Translations under genes and position numbers: made by a program | DNA from: Streptomyces aidingensis | Lineage (GTDB): Bacteria > Actinomycetota > Actinomycetes > Streptomycetales > Streptomycetaceae | Assembly: GCF_900112355.1 (NCBI RefSeq) | Contig: NZ_FOLM01000015.1 | Location: 1 to 64,000, forward strand | DNA length: 64,000 bases | Direction: 5' to 3' | In this document: piece after piece, positions 52,047 through 63,400 of the stretch | Numbering within the stretch: the first letter of the stretch is position 1 | Layout of the letters: each line of letters starts with the position of its first letter | Notes under the pieces: generated by a model | Told to the model about the DNA's origin: nothing | Database searches by the model: none | Seen by the model: only the letters and a program-made list of their open reading frames with translations

Positions 52047-55000
52047 ATGGATGTCTTCAGGGCGCATCAGCAGCTCATCGAGGACTACGAGGAGTTCACC
52101 CGTTCCCTGGTGTGGGTCCGCGATCCGGATATCCGGCGCCATCTGGACGAGGAGAGCCGGCGCAAGACCCGATGGCCCGATCCGTGGATCTCCCTCAATC
52201 CCAGGTTCCGGGAGGGCGGGACCGTGGCCCAGCTCGCAGATGATGAGTCTGTCGAGGGGAGGCTGGACCACCGGTGCATGGAGTACTTCAGGGACAAGGG
52301 CCGGGACGGAAAGAGTGTGGGGGCCACGCTGACGCTTCACCACCATCAGCGCGAAGCGATCCGGCTGGCCGCCGCGCGGTGTTCCTACGTGCTGACCACC
52401 GGCACGGGATCGGGGAAGAGCCTTTCCTATGTGATCCCGATCGTTGACGCGGTTCTCAAGAACCCCAACCCGGACGGCATCTCCGCGATCATCGTTTACC
52501 CGATGAACGCGCTGGCCAACAGCCAGATGCATGAGCTCGAGCGGTACCTGGTGCAGGGGGTACCGGAGGAGAGCAGGAAGGTCACCTTCGACCGCTACAC
52601 CGGGCAGGAGAACCGCAGGGACAAGGAGTCGGTCCTGCGCCGCAAACCCGACATCCTGCTCACCAACTACATGATGCTGGAGTACCTGCTCACCCGCCCC
52701 GAGGAGCGCCAGGAGCTGATCACCGCGGCCAAGGGCCTGCGCTTCCTCGTGCTGGACGAACTGCACACCTACCGCGGCCGGCAGGGAGCGGACGTGGCCC
52801 TGCTGGTGCGCCGGCTGCGCGACGCCTGTGAGGCCCCCGGGCTCCAGTGCATCGGGACCTCGGCCACCATGGCCAGGGCGCGGACGTTCGCCGAGACGCA
52901 GGAGACCGTTGCCGCCGTCGCCACCCGCCTTTTCGGTACCACGGTGCGGCCGGAGCACGTGATCGGGGAGACCCTGCACCGGGCCACGACCCCATCCGGC
53001 AGGCCGGGCGATGCCGAGCAGCAGCGGGCGGCGCTGGCCGACGCCGTGCGCCGCGCCGCCCTTGGCCCGGACGCCCTGCCGGCGTCCTATCGGGAGCTCG
53101 GCAGCGACCCGCTCGCCGTGTGGATCGAGGACACCTTCGGGCTGGAGCTGGAGGAGGGCACCGGCCGGCTGCGCCGCCGCACGCCGGTCACCATCCGGCA
53201 GGCCACGGCGCAACTGCGCGACGCATGCGGCGGTACCGTCCCGGAGGCCGACTGCGAGCAGGCCATCAGGGCCATGCTGCTGGCGGGCGCCCGCGCCAAG
53301 GACGAGAAGAAGCGTCCCCTGTTCGCGTTCCGCCTGCACCAGTTCCTCTCCAAGGGCGACACCGTCTACGCCAGCCTTGAGGCCCCGGACGCTCCCCGGC
53401 ATCTGACCAGCCAGTACCAGCTCCGGGTGCCCGGAAACGAGGACCGGCCGCTGGTGCCGCTGCACTTCTGCCGCGAGTGCGGCCACGACTTCCTCGCGGT
53501 CACCTTCGACCGGGAGCATGAGCGCTACTTCGCCCGCAAGGACCCCGAGGCGCCCGCCGACGCGGGCGACGGATACCTGTACGTGGACGTCGAGCGGCCC
53601 TGGCCCGCCGACCGGGCGGAGATCCTGGACCGCCTCCCCGAAAGCTGGGTGGAGACGGACGACCAGGGGCGGCGCGCCGTGGTCCAGGCCCGCGCCGGCG
53701 ACCTCCCGCGGGAGGTGTGGGTCGGCCCCGACGGCAAGCACACCGAACCGGGCAAGGGAATGCGCGCCTGGTGGATCGAAGGCCCCTTCCGCTTCTGCCC
53801 GCGCTGCCGCGTCGGATACGAGCAGCCCCGCATCCGGGACTTCGCCAAACTCGCCACCTTCGCCGCCGAGGGCCGCAGCTCCGCCGTCTCTCTGGTCAGC
53901 GCCAGCGTCGTCCGCTCCCTGCGGGCCCAGCCCGAGCTGAACAAGCGCGCCCGCAAGCTGCTGACCTTCGTGGACAACCGGCAGGACGCCAGCCTCCAGG
54001 CCGGCCACTTCAACGACTTCGTCCAGGTGGTCCAGATCCGGGGCGCGCTCTACCGGGCGCTGCACAAGGCCCACCCGGAGGGCCTGCGCCACGACACCCT
54101 GCCGCAGGCCGTCGCCGAGGCGCTGGACCTGCCCCGGGAGGCGTACGCCCAGAACCCGGAGGCCAAGTACGGCCCGTGGGAGGAAACCCAGGAGGCTCTC
54201 CGGCTCGCCCTGGCCTACCGCCTCTACGCCGACCTGGAGCGCGGCTGGCGTCTCACCATGCCGAACCTGTCCCAGACCGGCCTGCTGCGCTTCGACTACC
54301 TCTCCCTGCCCGAGATCGCCGCCGACGCCGACCTGTGGCGCACCACCCACCCGGCCCTGGAGGGCGACGACCCTGCGCACCGCGAGAAGATCGCCCGGAC
54401 ACTTCTCGATGAGCTGCGCCGGGGCCTGGCCGTCCATGAGGAGCTGCTGACCAAGGAAGGCCACGAGCGGCTGGTGGCCAGGAGCCGGGAGCGGCTGATC
54501 GGGCTGTGGGCCGTGCCGGACACCGACCCCCGTGTTCCCGCCCGGATCGCGTTCGCCGGGCCGCGCCCCCAGCGGGCCCAGGCAACGGACACCGTGCACT
54601 TCGGCGTACGCGGCGGCTTCGGCCGCTACCTGCGCAGGCCCGGCGAGTTTCTGCCCGGCAAGCGGCTCACCGAGGCGGATGCCGAACAGATCATCCGGGA
54701 CTTGCTGCGCGTGCTGTGCGAGGCCGGCCTGCTGCGGGTGGCCGAGGAACGACCGGACGGCGCCCTCGGCCACCAGCTCAAGGTCTCCGCGCTCATCTGG
54801 CAACGCGGGGAGGGCGACGCCGCCGAGCCGGACCCGGTGCGCAAGACCTTCGACCCGGACGCGGCCGGCGGCCGGGTCAACCCGTTCTTCCGCGACCTGT
54901 ACCGGGAGACCGCCGACCAGCTCGCCGGACTGGAGGCCAGGGAACACACCGCCCAGGTCGACGCCCCGGTGCGGGTCAAGCGGGAGAAAGGCTTCCGGAC

Positions 55001-57344
55001 GGGGGAGCTGCCCCTGCTGTTCTGCTCGCCCACCATGGAGCTGGGCGTCGACATCGCCGAGCTGAACGCCGTCACGATGCGTAATGTGCCGCCGACCCCG
55101 GCCAACTACGCGCAGCGCTCCGGACGGGCCGGCCGCTCCGGCCAGCCGGCCCTGGTGACCACCTACTGCTCCACCGGCAGCGCCCATGACCAGTACTACT
55201 TCCGGCGGCCCAGCCTGATGGTGTCCGGCAGTGTGGCCCCGCCACGCATCGACCTCACCAACGAGGACCTGCTCCGCTCCCACGTGCACGCGGTCTGGCT
55301 GGCCGAAACGGGTGCCGCGCTGCATTCCCGCATGTCGGAAATCCTGGACGTGACGGCCCGCACCCCGGACGGTGAGGCCCCGCTGCCGCTGCTGCCCGAG
55401 CTGCGCACCACGATGGAGAGCGATGTCCACCGCCGTGCCGCCGTGGAGCGCTGCACCCGCATCCTCGCCCCGCTGGCGGCGGACCTGGACCGCACCGCCT
55501 GGTGGTACGACGGCTGGATCGCGGACCAGGTGCGGGACGCGCCGCGTACCTTCGACGGGGCCTGCGACCGCTGGCGCCGCCTCTACCGGAGCGCCCTGAA
55601 CGAGCGGGAGGAGCAGGACCGCCTGGCCAACGACTCATCCGTCACCGCGCGCGAGCGCCGCCAGGCACGGGCCCGCCGCATCCAGGCCGAGCGCCAGCTG
55701 GACCTGCTGCGCAACGACTCCACCGATGACGACAGCCGGTCGGACTTCTACACCTACCGCTACTTCGCCTCCGAAGGGTTTCTGCCGGGCTATTCCTTCC
55801 CCCGGCTGCCACTCGCCGCCTTTGTCCCCGGTGAGGCGGGGGAGGGCAAGTACGGGCAGCGCAAGGGCGCCTACATCCAGCGCCCCCGCTTCATCGCCAT
55901 CGGCGAGTTCGGCCCCGGCGCGCTGATCTACCACGAGGGCCGCCGCTACACCGTCTCCCGGGCGCAGATCCCGATCGGCGAGTCTCCGGGCCGGATCGCC
56001 ACCCTGGACGCCAAGGTGTGCGACGAGTGCGGCTACTGGCACGAACGCCAGGACGGGGAGGACCGGTGCGCGCACTGCGAGGCTCGGCTGGTCCGCGTGC
56101 TGCGCCGGCTGATGCCGCTGACCACCGTGCACGCCGAGCCGCGCCGCCGGATCTCCTCGGACGAGGAGGAGCGGCTGCGCGAGCCCTTCGCCCTGCGCAC
56201 CGCCTACCGCTTCCACCACGGCCACCTCACCGCCCGCTTCCGCACCCCCGGCGCCTCCCGCGGCACCGGCGGCGGCACCGGCCGCACGATTGCCGAGATC
56301 ACCTACGGCGACGCCGCGGTCCAGGTGATCAACCTCGGCCGGCGCCGCAGCCGGACCCGGGGAGCCCCGGGGGACGACGGCTTCTGGCTCGACCCGGTCT
56401 CCGGTCAGTGGCTCAGCGACACCAAGGCGGCGGAGCGCGCCGAGACCTCGGCGGAAGCGGAGGCCATGGGCTCCTTCGCCGGCATCGCCCGCACCGAGAA
56501 GGTCGTGCCCTATGTCCAGGACAGCAAGAACATCGCCGTCCTGCGGCTGGCGTACCCGGTGGACAAATACGCCCAAGTCACCCTGCGCTATGCGCTGGAG
56601 CGGGGGATCGAGGCGTACTTCCAACTGGAGGACGCCGAGCTGTACAGCGAGGACCTGCCCGACCCCGAGGACCGGGCCCGCATGCTGTTCGTCGAGGGCG
56701 CCGAGGGCGGTGCCGGTGTGCTGCGGCTGCTGCACGACGAACCGGGCACCATCGCCGCCGTCGCCCGCCAGGCCCTGGACATCATCCACCACCAGGAGCG
56801 CGACGGCCGGTGGCACGACCTGGGCCGTGCCGACGGCGCCAGCGAGCCCTGCGAGTACGGCTGCTACGACTGCCTGCTCACCTACCACAACCAGCTCTTC
56901 CACCCGGATATCCGGCGCCGCACGGCGGTCCCCGTGCTCAGCGAGCTGGCGGCCTGCGAGGCGATCCCGGACCGCCCCCGCGCCACCAGCCCCGACGAGC
57001 ACGCCGCCGCGCTGGCCTCCCGCTCCCCCCACGGCCGGGCCGACGACTTCCTCGGCTGGCTGCGCACCCACGGCTACCGGCTCCCCGACGCCACCGGCGA
57101 GGAGATCCCCGCCGCCCGCGCCGTGCCCGACTTCGTCTACCGGCTGCCCGACGCCGAGGTCGCGGTCTTCCTGGACCTGCCCGGCCACCAGGTCCCCGAG
57201 GAGCTGCGCGGCCCCCGGGCCCGCATCCGCCTGGAGAACCGGAGCTGGCTGGTCATCGAGGTCGGTGCGGGCGGCGAGCACGAGTGGCATAACGTCGTGC
57301 GGGACCACCCGAACGTCTTCGGCCCCGGAAGGGCACCGCGATGA
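52047..57344 (+). CDS. Large DEAD/DEAH helicase with DUF1998 (DrmA/B- or DruE-like)
   Basis: A 1765-aa protein. Motifs are the Q-like LTLHHHQREAIRLAAARC, Walker A TTGTGSGKSLSYVIP (near 118-125), IVYPMNALANSQMHELERYL, motif II VLDELHTYRGRQGADVA (near 237) and CIGTSATMA. Later come LLFCSPTMELGVDIAELNAV and NYAQRSGRAGRSGQPALVT. Cys clusters (CRECGHDF, CPRCRVGY, CDECGYWHERQDGEDRCAHC) lead to the DUF1998 signature EPCEYGCYDCLLTYHNQL. The last 90 residues (VPDFVYRLPDAEVAVFLDLP) resemble a nuclease-fold domain. ATG 52047 is preferred over the upstream frame. It overlaps the next gene (ATGA). The exact system is not certain. Confidence 0.8.
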   Translation: MDVFRAHQQLIEDYEEFTRSLVWVRDPDIRRHLDEESRRKTRWPDPWISLNPRFREGGTVAQLADDESVEGRLDHRCMEYFRDKGRDGKSVGATLTLHHHQREAIRLAAARCSYVLTTGTGSGKSLSYVIPIVDAVLKNPNPDGISAIIVYPMNALANSQMHELERYLVQGVPEESRKVTFDRYTGQENRRDKESVLRRKPDILLTNYMMLEYLLTRPEERQELITAAKGLRFLVLDELHTYRGRQGADVALLVRRLRDACEAPGLQCIGTSATMARARTFAETQETVAAVATRLFGTTVRPEHVIGETLHRATTPSGRPGDAEQQRAALADAVRRAALGPDALPASYRELGSDPLAVWIEDTFGLELEEGTGRLRRRTPVTIRQATAQLRDACGGTVPEADCEQAIRAMLLAGARAKDEKKRPLFAFRLHQFLSKGDTVYASLEAPDAPRHLTSQYQLRVPGNEDRPLVPLHFCRECGHDFLAVTFDREHERYFARKDPEAPADAGDGYLYVDVERPWPADRAEILDRLPESWVETDDQGRRAVVQARAGDLPREVWVGPDGKHTEPGKGMRAWWIEGPFRFCPRCRVGYEQPRIRDFAKLATFAAEGRSSAVSLVSASVVRSLRAQPELNKRARKLLTFVDNRQDASLQAGHFNDFVQVVQIRGALYRALHKAHPEGLRHDTLPQAVAEALDLPREAYAQNPEAKYGPWEETQEALRLALAYRLYADLERGWRLTMPNLSQTGLLRFDYLSLPEIAADADLWRTTHPALEGDDPAHREKIARTLLDELRRGLAVHEELLTKEGHERLVARSRERLIGLWAVPDTDPRVPARIAFAGPRPQRAQATDTVHFGVRGGFGRYLRRPGEFLPGKRLTEADAEQIIRDLLRVLCEAGLLRVAEERPDGALGHQLKVSALIWQRGEGDAAEPDPVRKTFDPDAAGGRVNPFFRDLYRETADQLAGLEAREHTAQVDAPVRVKREKGFRTGELPLLFCSPTMELGVDIAELNAVTMRNVPPTPANYAQRSGRAGRSGQPALVTTYCSTGSAHDQYYFRRPSLMVSGSVAPPRIDLTNEDLLRSHVHAVWLAETGAALHSRMSEILDVTARTPDGEAPLPLLPELRTTMESDVHRRAAVERCTRILAPLAADLDRTAWWYDGWIADQVRDAPRTFDGACDRWRRLYRSALNEREEQDRLANDSSVTARERRQARARRIQAERQLDLLRNDSTDDDSRSDFYTYRYFASEGFLPGYSFPRLPLAAFVPGEAGEGKYGQRKGAYIQRPRFIAIGEFGPGALIYHEGRRYTVSRAQIPIGESPGRIATLDAKVCDECGYWHERQDGEDRCAHCEARLVRVLRRLMPLTTVHAEPRRRISSDEEERLREPFALRTAYRFHHGHLTARFRTPGASRGTGGGTGRTIAEITYGDAAVQVINLGRRRSRTRGAPGDDGFWLDPVSGQWLSDTKAAERAETSAEAEAMGSFAGIARTEKVVPYVQDSKNIAVLRLAYPVDKYAQVTLRYALERGIEAYFQLEDAELYSEDLPDPEDRARMLFVEGAEGGAGVLRLLHDEPGTIAAVARQALDIIHHQERDGRWHDLGRADGASEPCEYGCYDCLLTYHNQLFHPDIRRRTAVPVLSELAACEAIPDRPRATSPDEHAAALASRSPHGRADDFLGWLRTHGYRLPDATGEEIPAARAVPDFVYRLPDAEVAVFLDLPGHQVPEELRGPRARIRLENRSWLVIEVGAGGEHEWHNVVRDHPNVFGPGRAPR

Positions 57345-60300
57345 CCCACACCTACGCCCCCGGCGCGGTCGTGCACGCCCGTGGCCGGGACTGGGTGGTG
57401 CTGCCCGGCACCACCACGGAATTCGTGCGGGTGCGCCCCCTGGACGGGGACAGCGAGTACGACGCGCTGCTGTTCGCCGAGGAGACCCGGGACTCCCGCT
57501 TCGCCGCCCCCGAACTGCCCCCCGCCCCGTCCGCCACGGCCCGGACAGACGGCCGCCCCGCCCCCGGCAGCGAGCTGATCGGCGACTTCGCCTCGGCCTC
57601 CCTGCTGCGCACCGCCCTGCGGATCTCGGCCGCCAACGGCGCCGGCCCGTTCCGCTGCCTGTCCGGCATCGCCGTCCAGCCCCGCCAGTACCAGCTCGTA
57701 CCGCTGATGGCCGCGCTGCGCATGGACACCGTGCGGCTGCTGATCGGGGACGACGTCGGCATCGGCAAGACGATTGAGGCGTCCCTGATCGCCAAGGAGC
57801 TGCTGGAACAGGGCTCCGCCCGCTCGATGGCCGTGCTCTGCTCACCCGCCCTGGCCGAGCAGTGGCAGCGGGAACTGCACGACAAGTTCAGCCTGGACGC
57901 CGAGCTGGTGCTGCCCTCCACGGCGGGCAAGCTGGAGCGGTCGATCGTCGAGGCCGACCAGACGATCTTCGACCGCTACCCGTACACCGTGGTCTCCACC
58001 GACTTCATCAAGCAGCGCGAACGCCGGGACGCCTTTCTGCGCACCTGCCCCGACCTGCTCATCGTCGACGAGGCCCACACCTGTATCGGTGCCGGGCAGG
58101 GTCACCAGCAGCGACACCAGCTGCTCAAGAGCCTGGCTGTGGCCCCCGACCGGCACCTGATCCTGGTCACCGCCACCCCGCACAGCGGCGACCGGGACGC
58201 CTTCGCCAAGCTCATCGGGCTGCTCGACCCGGAACTGGCCGCGCTCGACCCGGCCATCCCGGGCCACCGGGACCAGCTCGCCCGGCACTTCGTCCAGCGC
58301 CGTCGCCGCGACATCCGCCAGTTCCTCGACGAGCGGACCCCCTTCCCCGCCGACCGCATGGTCCGCGAGGTCCCCTACCACCTCGACCCCGCGTACGCCG
58401 GCTTCGTCGCCGACGTGCTCGCCTACGCCCGCGGTCAGGTCCGTCAGCCCGACGGTGAGCTGCGCCGCCGGATGAGCTGGTGGTCGGTGCTGGCCCTGCT
58501 GCGCTGCGTTCTGTCCTCCCCGGCCGCCGGCCGAGCCACCCTCACCACCCGGGCCGCCGTCGGCGCCGCCCGCACCCCGGAGGAGGCCGACCGGATCGGC
58601 CGCGACGCGGTGCTGGAGTCCACGGACGCGGAGGCCGCCGAAGGGCTGGACGCCGTCCCCGGCGCCCTGCTCGACCCTGCCGGGACCGGCGACGCCGCCG
58701 ACGCTGCCGGCGCGCCCGGCAGCGCCACCGGCACGGGCGGACCGGATGCAGCCGCCGCTCCCCGCCGCATGGACCGCCGCCTGAAGGAGTTCGCCCGGCG
58801 TGCCGAGCAGCTGTCCGGCCCCGACCACGACGCCAAGCTCCGGCTGCTGATCAACGAGGTCAAGGCGCTGCTCGCCGACGGCTACGACCCCATCGTGTTC
58901 TGCCGCTACATCCCCACCGCCCACTACGTCCGCACCCACCTGGACGCCGCCCTCGGCGGCCGGGCCCACGTCGAAGCCGTCACCGGCGACCTGCCCCCCG
59001 AGGCCCGCGAGGCGCGCGTCGCCCAGCTCACCGTCCGCCCCGGCCGCCAGGTCCTGGTCGCCACCGACTGCCTGTCCGAGGGCGTCAACCTCCAGGAACG
59101 CTTCAGCGCCGTGCTCCACTACGACCTGTCCTGGAACCCCACCCGCCACGAACAGCGGGAAGGCCGCGTGGACCGCTTCGGCCAGCGCAGCGAACGCGTC
59201 CGCGCCGTCACCCTCTACGAGACCGACACCGGTATCGACGGGGTCGTGCTGGACGTCCTCATCCGCAAGCACCGCGACATCGCCCAGCAGACCGGAGTCG
59301 CCCTTCCCGTGCCGCAGAGCGGGGAGGGTGTCCTTCAGGCGCTCACCAACAGCCTGCTGCTGCGCGGCCGTCCCGGCGGCCCCGGCCCCGGCCAGCTCAC
59401 CCTGGACTTCGGTGCCGACGAACAGATCGGCGCCGCCCGCGATGCGCTGCACCGGGAATGGGAGAGCGCCGCCGAACGCGAATCCAAGGTCCCCACCAAA
59501 TTCGCCCACTCCGGCATGCGCCCCCAGGAGGTGGAGGACGAACTCACCGCGCTGCGGCAAGTCCTCGGCGAGCCCGGCGACATCGCCGAGTTCACCCGCG
59601 AATCCCTCGCCGCCCTGGGCGCCCCCGTCCGGGACCTGCCGGGCGCGGCCGGTTTCACCTGCCAGCCCTCCCCCCTCCCCGCCGGACTCCGGCACGCCCT
59701 CGGCGTCTACGAGACCGAGGACCAGGCCGCCGCCGCGGCCGGCACCGGCCGCACCGCCCGCCGCACCACCGCCAAGCCCGCCACCAGGACCAGAAAGCGG
59801 ACCACCGCCGCCACCGGCCCCCGCGAGCTGGTGTTCCACCGGGATCTGCCCGTGCCGCCCGATGAACACGCCCTGGTCCGCACCGACCCCGCCGTCCGCG
59901 CCGTCGCCCGCTACGTCCTGGACTCCGCCCTCGACCCGGCCGTCCCTGACCACGAGCGGCCCGCCCGGCGGCTCGGCGTGATCCGCACCAGGGCCGTCGG
60001 CACCTACACCGTGCTGCTGCTGGCCCGCTACCGCCTCAAGCTCACCCTGCCACCGCGCGCGCGCCACCTCAGGCCCAAGGAACTGGTCGCCGAGGACGCC
60101 CGCGTACTGGCCTGGCGCCCCGACGACGACGGCGCGCTGCACTGGCTGGGCGAGGAGGAGACCGCCGCGCTGCTCGCCGCCCGCCCCGACGGCAACGTCA
60201 TGGCCGAACTGCGCCACCGCACCACCCGCCGCGCTCTGCGCGAGCTGGCCTCCGAGGAGGTGCGCGACCACCTGGCAGCGTACGGCGACCGCCTCGCCGC

Positions 60301-60457
60301 GCAGCTCGCCGAAGCCCATCTGCGGGTGCGCGAGGCCGCCGGCGAACGCGGCCGGGCCCGGGGCGCCGCCGCCGCCCGCCGCATCGACGTGATCCCCGCC
60401 GGGCCGCCCGACGAACTCGGCGTCTACGCCTTCGTCCCCGCCGGAGGTGACCGGTGA
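57341..60457 (+). CDS. drmD: DISARM-type SNF2-like helicase (DrmD-like)
   Basis: A 1038-aa SNF2-family ATPase from ATG 57341. Motifs are the Q-like VQPRQYQLVPLMAALRMD, Walker A GDDVGIGKTIEASLIAKE (136-144), motif Ia MAVLCSPALAEQWQRELHDK, motif II LLIVDEAHTCIGAG (Asp243-His246), LVTATPHSGDRDAF, and motifs V/VI LVATDCLSEGVNLQERF and WNPTRHEQREGRVDRFGQRS. The C-terminal third (AARRIDVIPAGPPDEL) is typical of this group. DrmD helps class 1 DISARM recognise incoming DNA. The stop overlaps the methylase start (GTGA). Confidence 0.82.
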   Translation: MTHTYAPGAVVHARGRDWVVLPGTTTEFVRVRPLDGDSEYDALLFAEETRDSRFAAPELPPAPSATARTDGRPAPGSELIGDFASASLLRTALRISAANGAGPFRCLSGIAVQPRQYQLVPLMAALRMDTVRLLIGDDVGIGKTIEASLIAKELLEQGSARSMAVLCSPALAEQWQRELHDKFSLDAELVLPSTAGKLERSIVEADQTIFDRYPYTVVSTDFIKQRERRDAFLRTCPDLLIVDEAHTCIGAGQGHQQRHQLLKSLAVAPDRHLILVTATPHSGDRDAFAKLIGLLDPELAALDPAIPGHRDQLARHFVQRRRRDIRQFLDERTPFPADRMVREVPYHLDPAYAGFVADVLAYARGQVRQPDGELRRRMSWWSVLALLRCVLSSPAAGRATLTTRAAVGAARTPEEADRIGRDAVLESTDAEAAEGLDAVPGALLDPAGTGDAADAAGAPGSATGTGGPDAAAAPRRMDRRLKEFARRAEQLSGPDHDAKLRLLINEVKALLADGYDPIVFCRYIPTAHYVRTHLDAALGGRAHVEAVTGDLPPEAREARVAQLTVRPGRQVLVATDCLSEGVNLQERFSAVLHYDLSWNPTRHEQREGRVDRFGQRSERVRAVTLYETDTGIDGVVLDVLIRKHRDIAQQTGVALPVPQSGEGVLQALTNSLLLRGRPGGPGPGQLTLDFGADEQIGAARDALHREWESAAERESKVPTKFAHSGMRPQEVEDELTALRQVLGEPGDIAEFTRESLAALGAPVRDLPGAAGFTCQPSPLPAGLRHALGVYETEDQAAAAAGTGRTARRTTAKPATRTRKRTTAATGPRELVFHRDLPVPPDEHALVRTDPAVRAVARYVLDSALDPAVPDHERPARRLGVIRTRAVGTYTVLLLARYRLKLTLPPRARHLRPKELVAEDARVLAWRPDDDGALHWLGEEETAALLAARPDGNVMAELRHRTTRRALRELASEEVRDHLAAYGDRLAAQLAEAHLRVREAAGERGRARGAAAARRIDVIPAGPPDELGVYAFVPAGGDR

Positions 60458-63400
60458 CCCCTGTGACTCCCCTGACCGCCATGACCGCCCCCATCGCGGA
60501 ATTCCGCCCCCTCACCGCCTCCTCGGTGCGGATCGAGGGCCGCCTGTTCACCCCCGACCTGCTGGCCCGCCTGGCGGCCGGCGACCCTGAGCTGCCCGGC
60601 TGCGCCCCCGCCGACTACGGCCTCTACCGGGGCGAACGCGTCGGTGACGCGGCCGGCCGCGCCTGGGCCGCCCTCACCGGCGCCTACCGTGCCTTCCGCG
60701 CCGACCTCGACGCCCTGCCCGGCGACAAGGCCGCCACCACGCTGACCCGCCGGGCCTGGCTGCTGCGGCTCTTCTCCGAGCTGGGCTACGGGCCGCTCAG
60801 CGCCGAAGGCGTCACCGTCACCGCCCCCGGCCGCGACGAACGGCTGCGCGCCAGCCACCGCTGGCAGCAGCACCTCCCGGTCCACCTGCTCGCCTGGGGC
60901 ACCCCGCTTGACCGCAGGGTCGGCACCCGCCGCGCCCCGCAGTCGGTGCTCCAGGAACTCCTCAACATCTCGCCCGGCCACGTCTGGGGCGTGCTCTCCA
61001 ACGGGCAGGTGCTGCGCATCCTGCGCGACTCCACCGCCCTGGTCGGCTCCGCCTACCTGGAGTTCGACCTCGAAGCGATCTTCGACAACGAGCAGTACGC
61101 CGACTTCGTGCTGCTGTACTCCCTGCTGCACGCCTCCCGCTTCGAACTCGTCGCCAAACCCCGTAAGGGACGCCGCCGCGCCGCGACGGACACCGCACCG
61201 GAGGAGGAGCGCGCCGGACAGACCGGAGACGCCGGAGAAGACGAAGCACCGGACGTCGAGGGCACCGGCGAGGACGACGACCGGGAAGAGGCGGAGGACC
61301 TCCCGGCCCCGGACTCTGCCCCCGGCTCCGACCGGCCCACGCTCGACGACGACCCCGACGCTCCGCCACTCACCCCCGCCGACTGCCGCATCGAGTGGCT
61401 GCGCACCCACTCCCTGGAAACCGGGCTGCGCGCCCGGGACCGCCTCCGCGACCAGGTCGCCGAAGCCCTCGGCGTGCTCGGCACCGGCTTCCTCGAAGCC
61501 AACGAGCCGCTGCGGGCGGCGGTGGCCCGGGGGGGCCAGGAGGCGCTGGAGGAGTTCCACCACGAGCTGCTGCGCCTGGCCTATCAGCTCATCTTCCTCT
61601 TCGTCGCCGAGGACCGGGGCGTCCTCCTCGACCCCGATGACTCGCCCACGACGGAAGCCGCGCGCGAGCGCTACACCGACTTCTTCTCCACCCGCCGGTT
61701 GCGCCGCATCGCCCTGCGCCGACCCGGCGACCGCAACACCGACCTGTGGCCCGCCCTGCGCCGGGTGCTGGACGCCCTGGGCACCGACGGCGGCCTGCCC
61801 GCCCTCGCCCTCCCGGAGCTGGGCGGCCTGTACTTCCTGGGCGACGACCGGAACACCGGTGCCGGTGCCGACACCGCCGCGACCCGGCTCGGCTCGGCCG
61901 AACCGCTGCGTGGCGCCACCCTGGTCAACAACCGGCTGCTGGAGGCCGTCCGGCTGCTCTGCCGGGTCCGGGACAAGGGCGGCCGGTGGCAGCGCGTCGA
62001 CTACCGCCACCTGGGCTCGGAAGAACTGGGCAGCGTCTACGAGTCGCTGCTGGAACTGCGGCCCCGGCGCACGGCACACGGCGAGTTCGAGCTTCAGACC
62101 CTGGCCGGCAACAAGCGCAAGACCACCGGCGCCTACTACACGCCCGTGTCGGTGATCGAGAAGCTGCTGGACGAGGCGCTGGACCCGGTCCTCGACCGCT
62201 ACGCCGCCTCCGGCAACCCGCGTGACCTGCTGAAGATCCGCTTCGTGGACCCGGCCTGCGGCTCGGGCCATGTGCTGGTCGCCGCTGCCCGCCGCATCGC
62301 CCACCGCTACGCGGTGCTGGACACCGGAGACCCCGAACCCGCACCCGAGAAGGTGCGTGCGGCACTCGCGGAGGTTGTCCGGCACTGCGTGCACGGAGTG
62401 GACATCAACCCCCTGGCGGTGGAGATCGCCAAGGTCTCCCTGTGGCTGGAGTCCCTGGAACCCGGCCGTCCGCTCGCCTACCTCGACGACCGCATCAAGG
62501 TGGGCAACGCCCTGCTGGGCACCACGCCCAAGCTGATCGCGGGCGGCCTGCCGGACGGCGCGTTCAAGAAGCTCAGCGGGGACGACGGCGAGATCCTCAA
62601 AGGGCTCAAGGCGGCGAACAAGCGGGAGAGGGCCAACGGCACCGGCACCCAGCGGGCCTTCGGCGGCGTGTTCCACCGCACCAGCACCAGCAAGCTCCGG
62701 GTGGAGGCGGAGCGGCTCGCCGCTCTGCCGGGCAACAGCCTGGCGGATATCCGCGAACAGGCCCGCCGCTACGAGCAGTTCGTCAACGAGTCGGATGAGC
62801 GCCGGAAGCTCAAGCGAGTCGCCGACGCCTGGTGCGCGGCCTTTCTGTGGCCCAAGAGCAAGGGCGCGCCGCCCGCCATCACCAGCACCGTGCTGCTGGA
62901 ACTCGCCGAGGGCGGACGGCTCCCCGGCCCGCCACCGCCGGCCGACGCCGAGGCGGCGAAGCAGGAGACTGCCGAGCAGCGTGCGGAGCGCGAAGCGCTG
63001 GGCGAGCAGACCCTGGAAAACATCGCCTCCCGGAACCAGTTCTTCCACTGGCACCTGGAATTTCCCCGCGTCTTCCGCGTCGAGGACGACGAGGCCCCCG
63101 ACCACAACCCCGACACCGGCTGGCAGGGCGGCTTCGACTGCGTGCTGGGCAACCCGCCCTGGGAGCGGGTCAAGATCCAGGAGAAGGAGTGGTGGGCCAC
63201 CCGGGACGAGACGATCGCCGACGCCCTCAACGCTCACGAACGCAAGAAGATGATCGCCAGGCTTCAGACCAGCGACGACCCCGTGGACCGGGAACACTAC
63301 GAGCTGTTCCAGACCGCCCTGCGGGAAGCGGCGGGCACCACGCTGATGCTGCGCAGCTCCGGCATCTTCCCGCTCACCGGTCACGGCGACGTGAATCTGT

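Noticed and set aside
51825-55430. A 1201-aa minus-strand open frame
   Set aside because: It is antisense to the DUF1998 helicase and has no recognisable motif.
60424-63384. A 986-aa minus-strand open frame
   Set aside because: It is antisense to the methyltransferase, which shows DPACGSG and NPPW.
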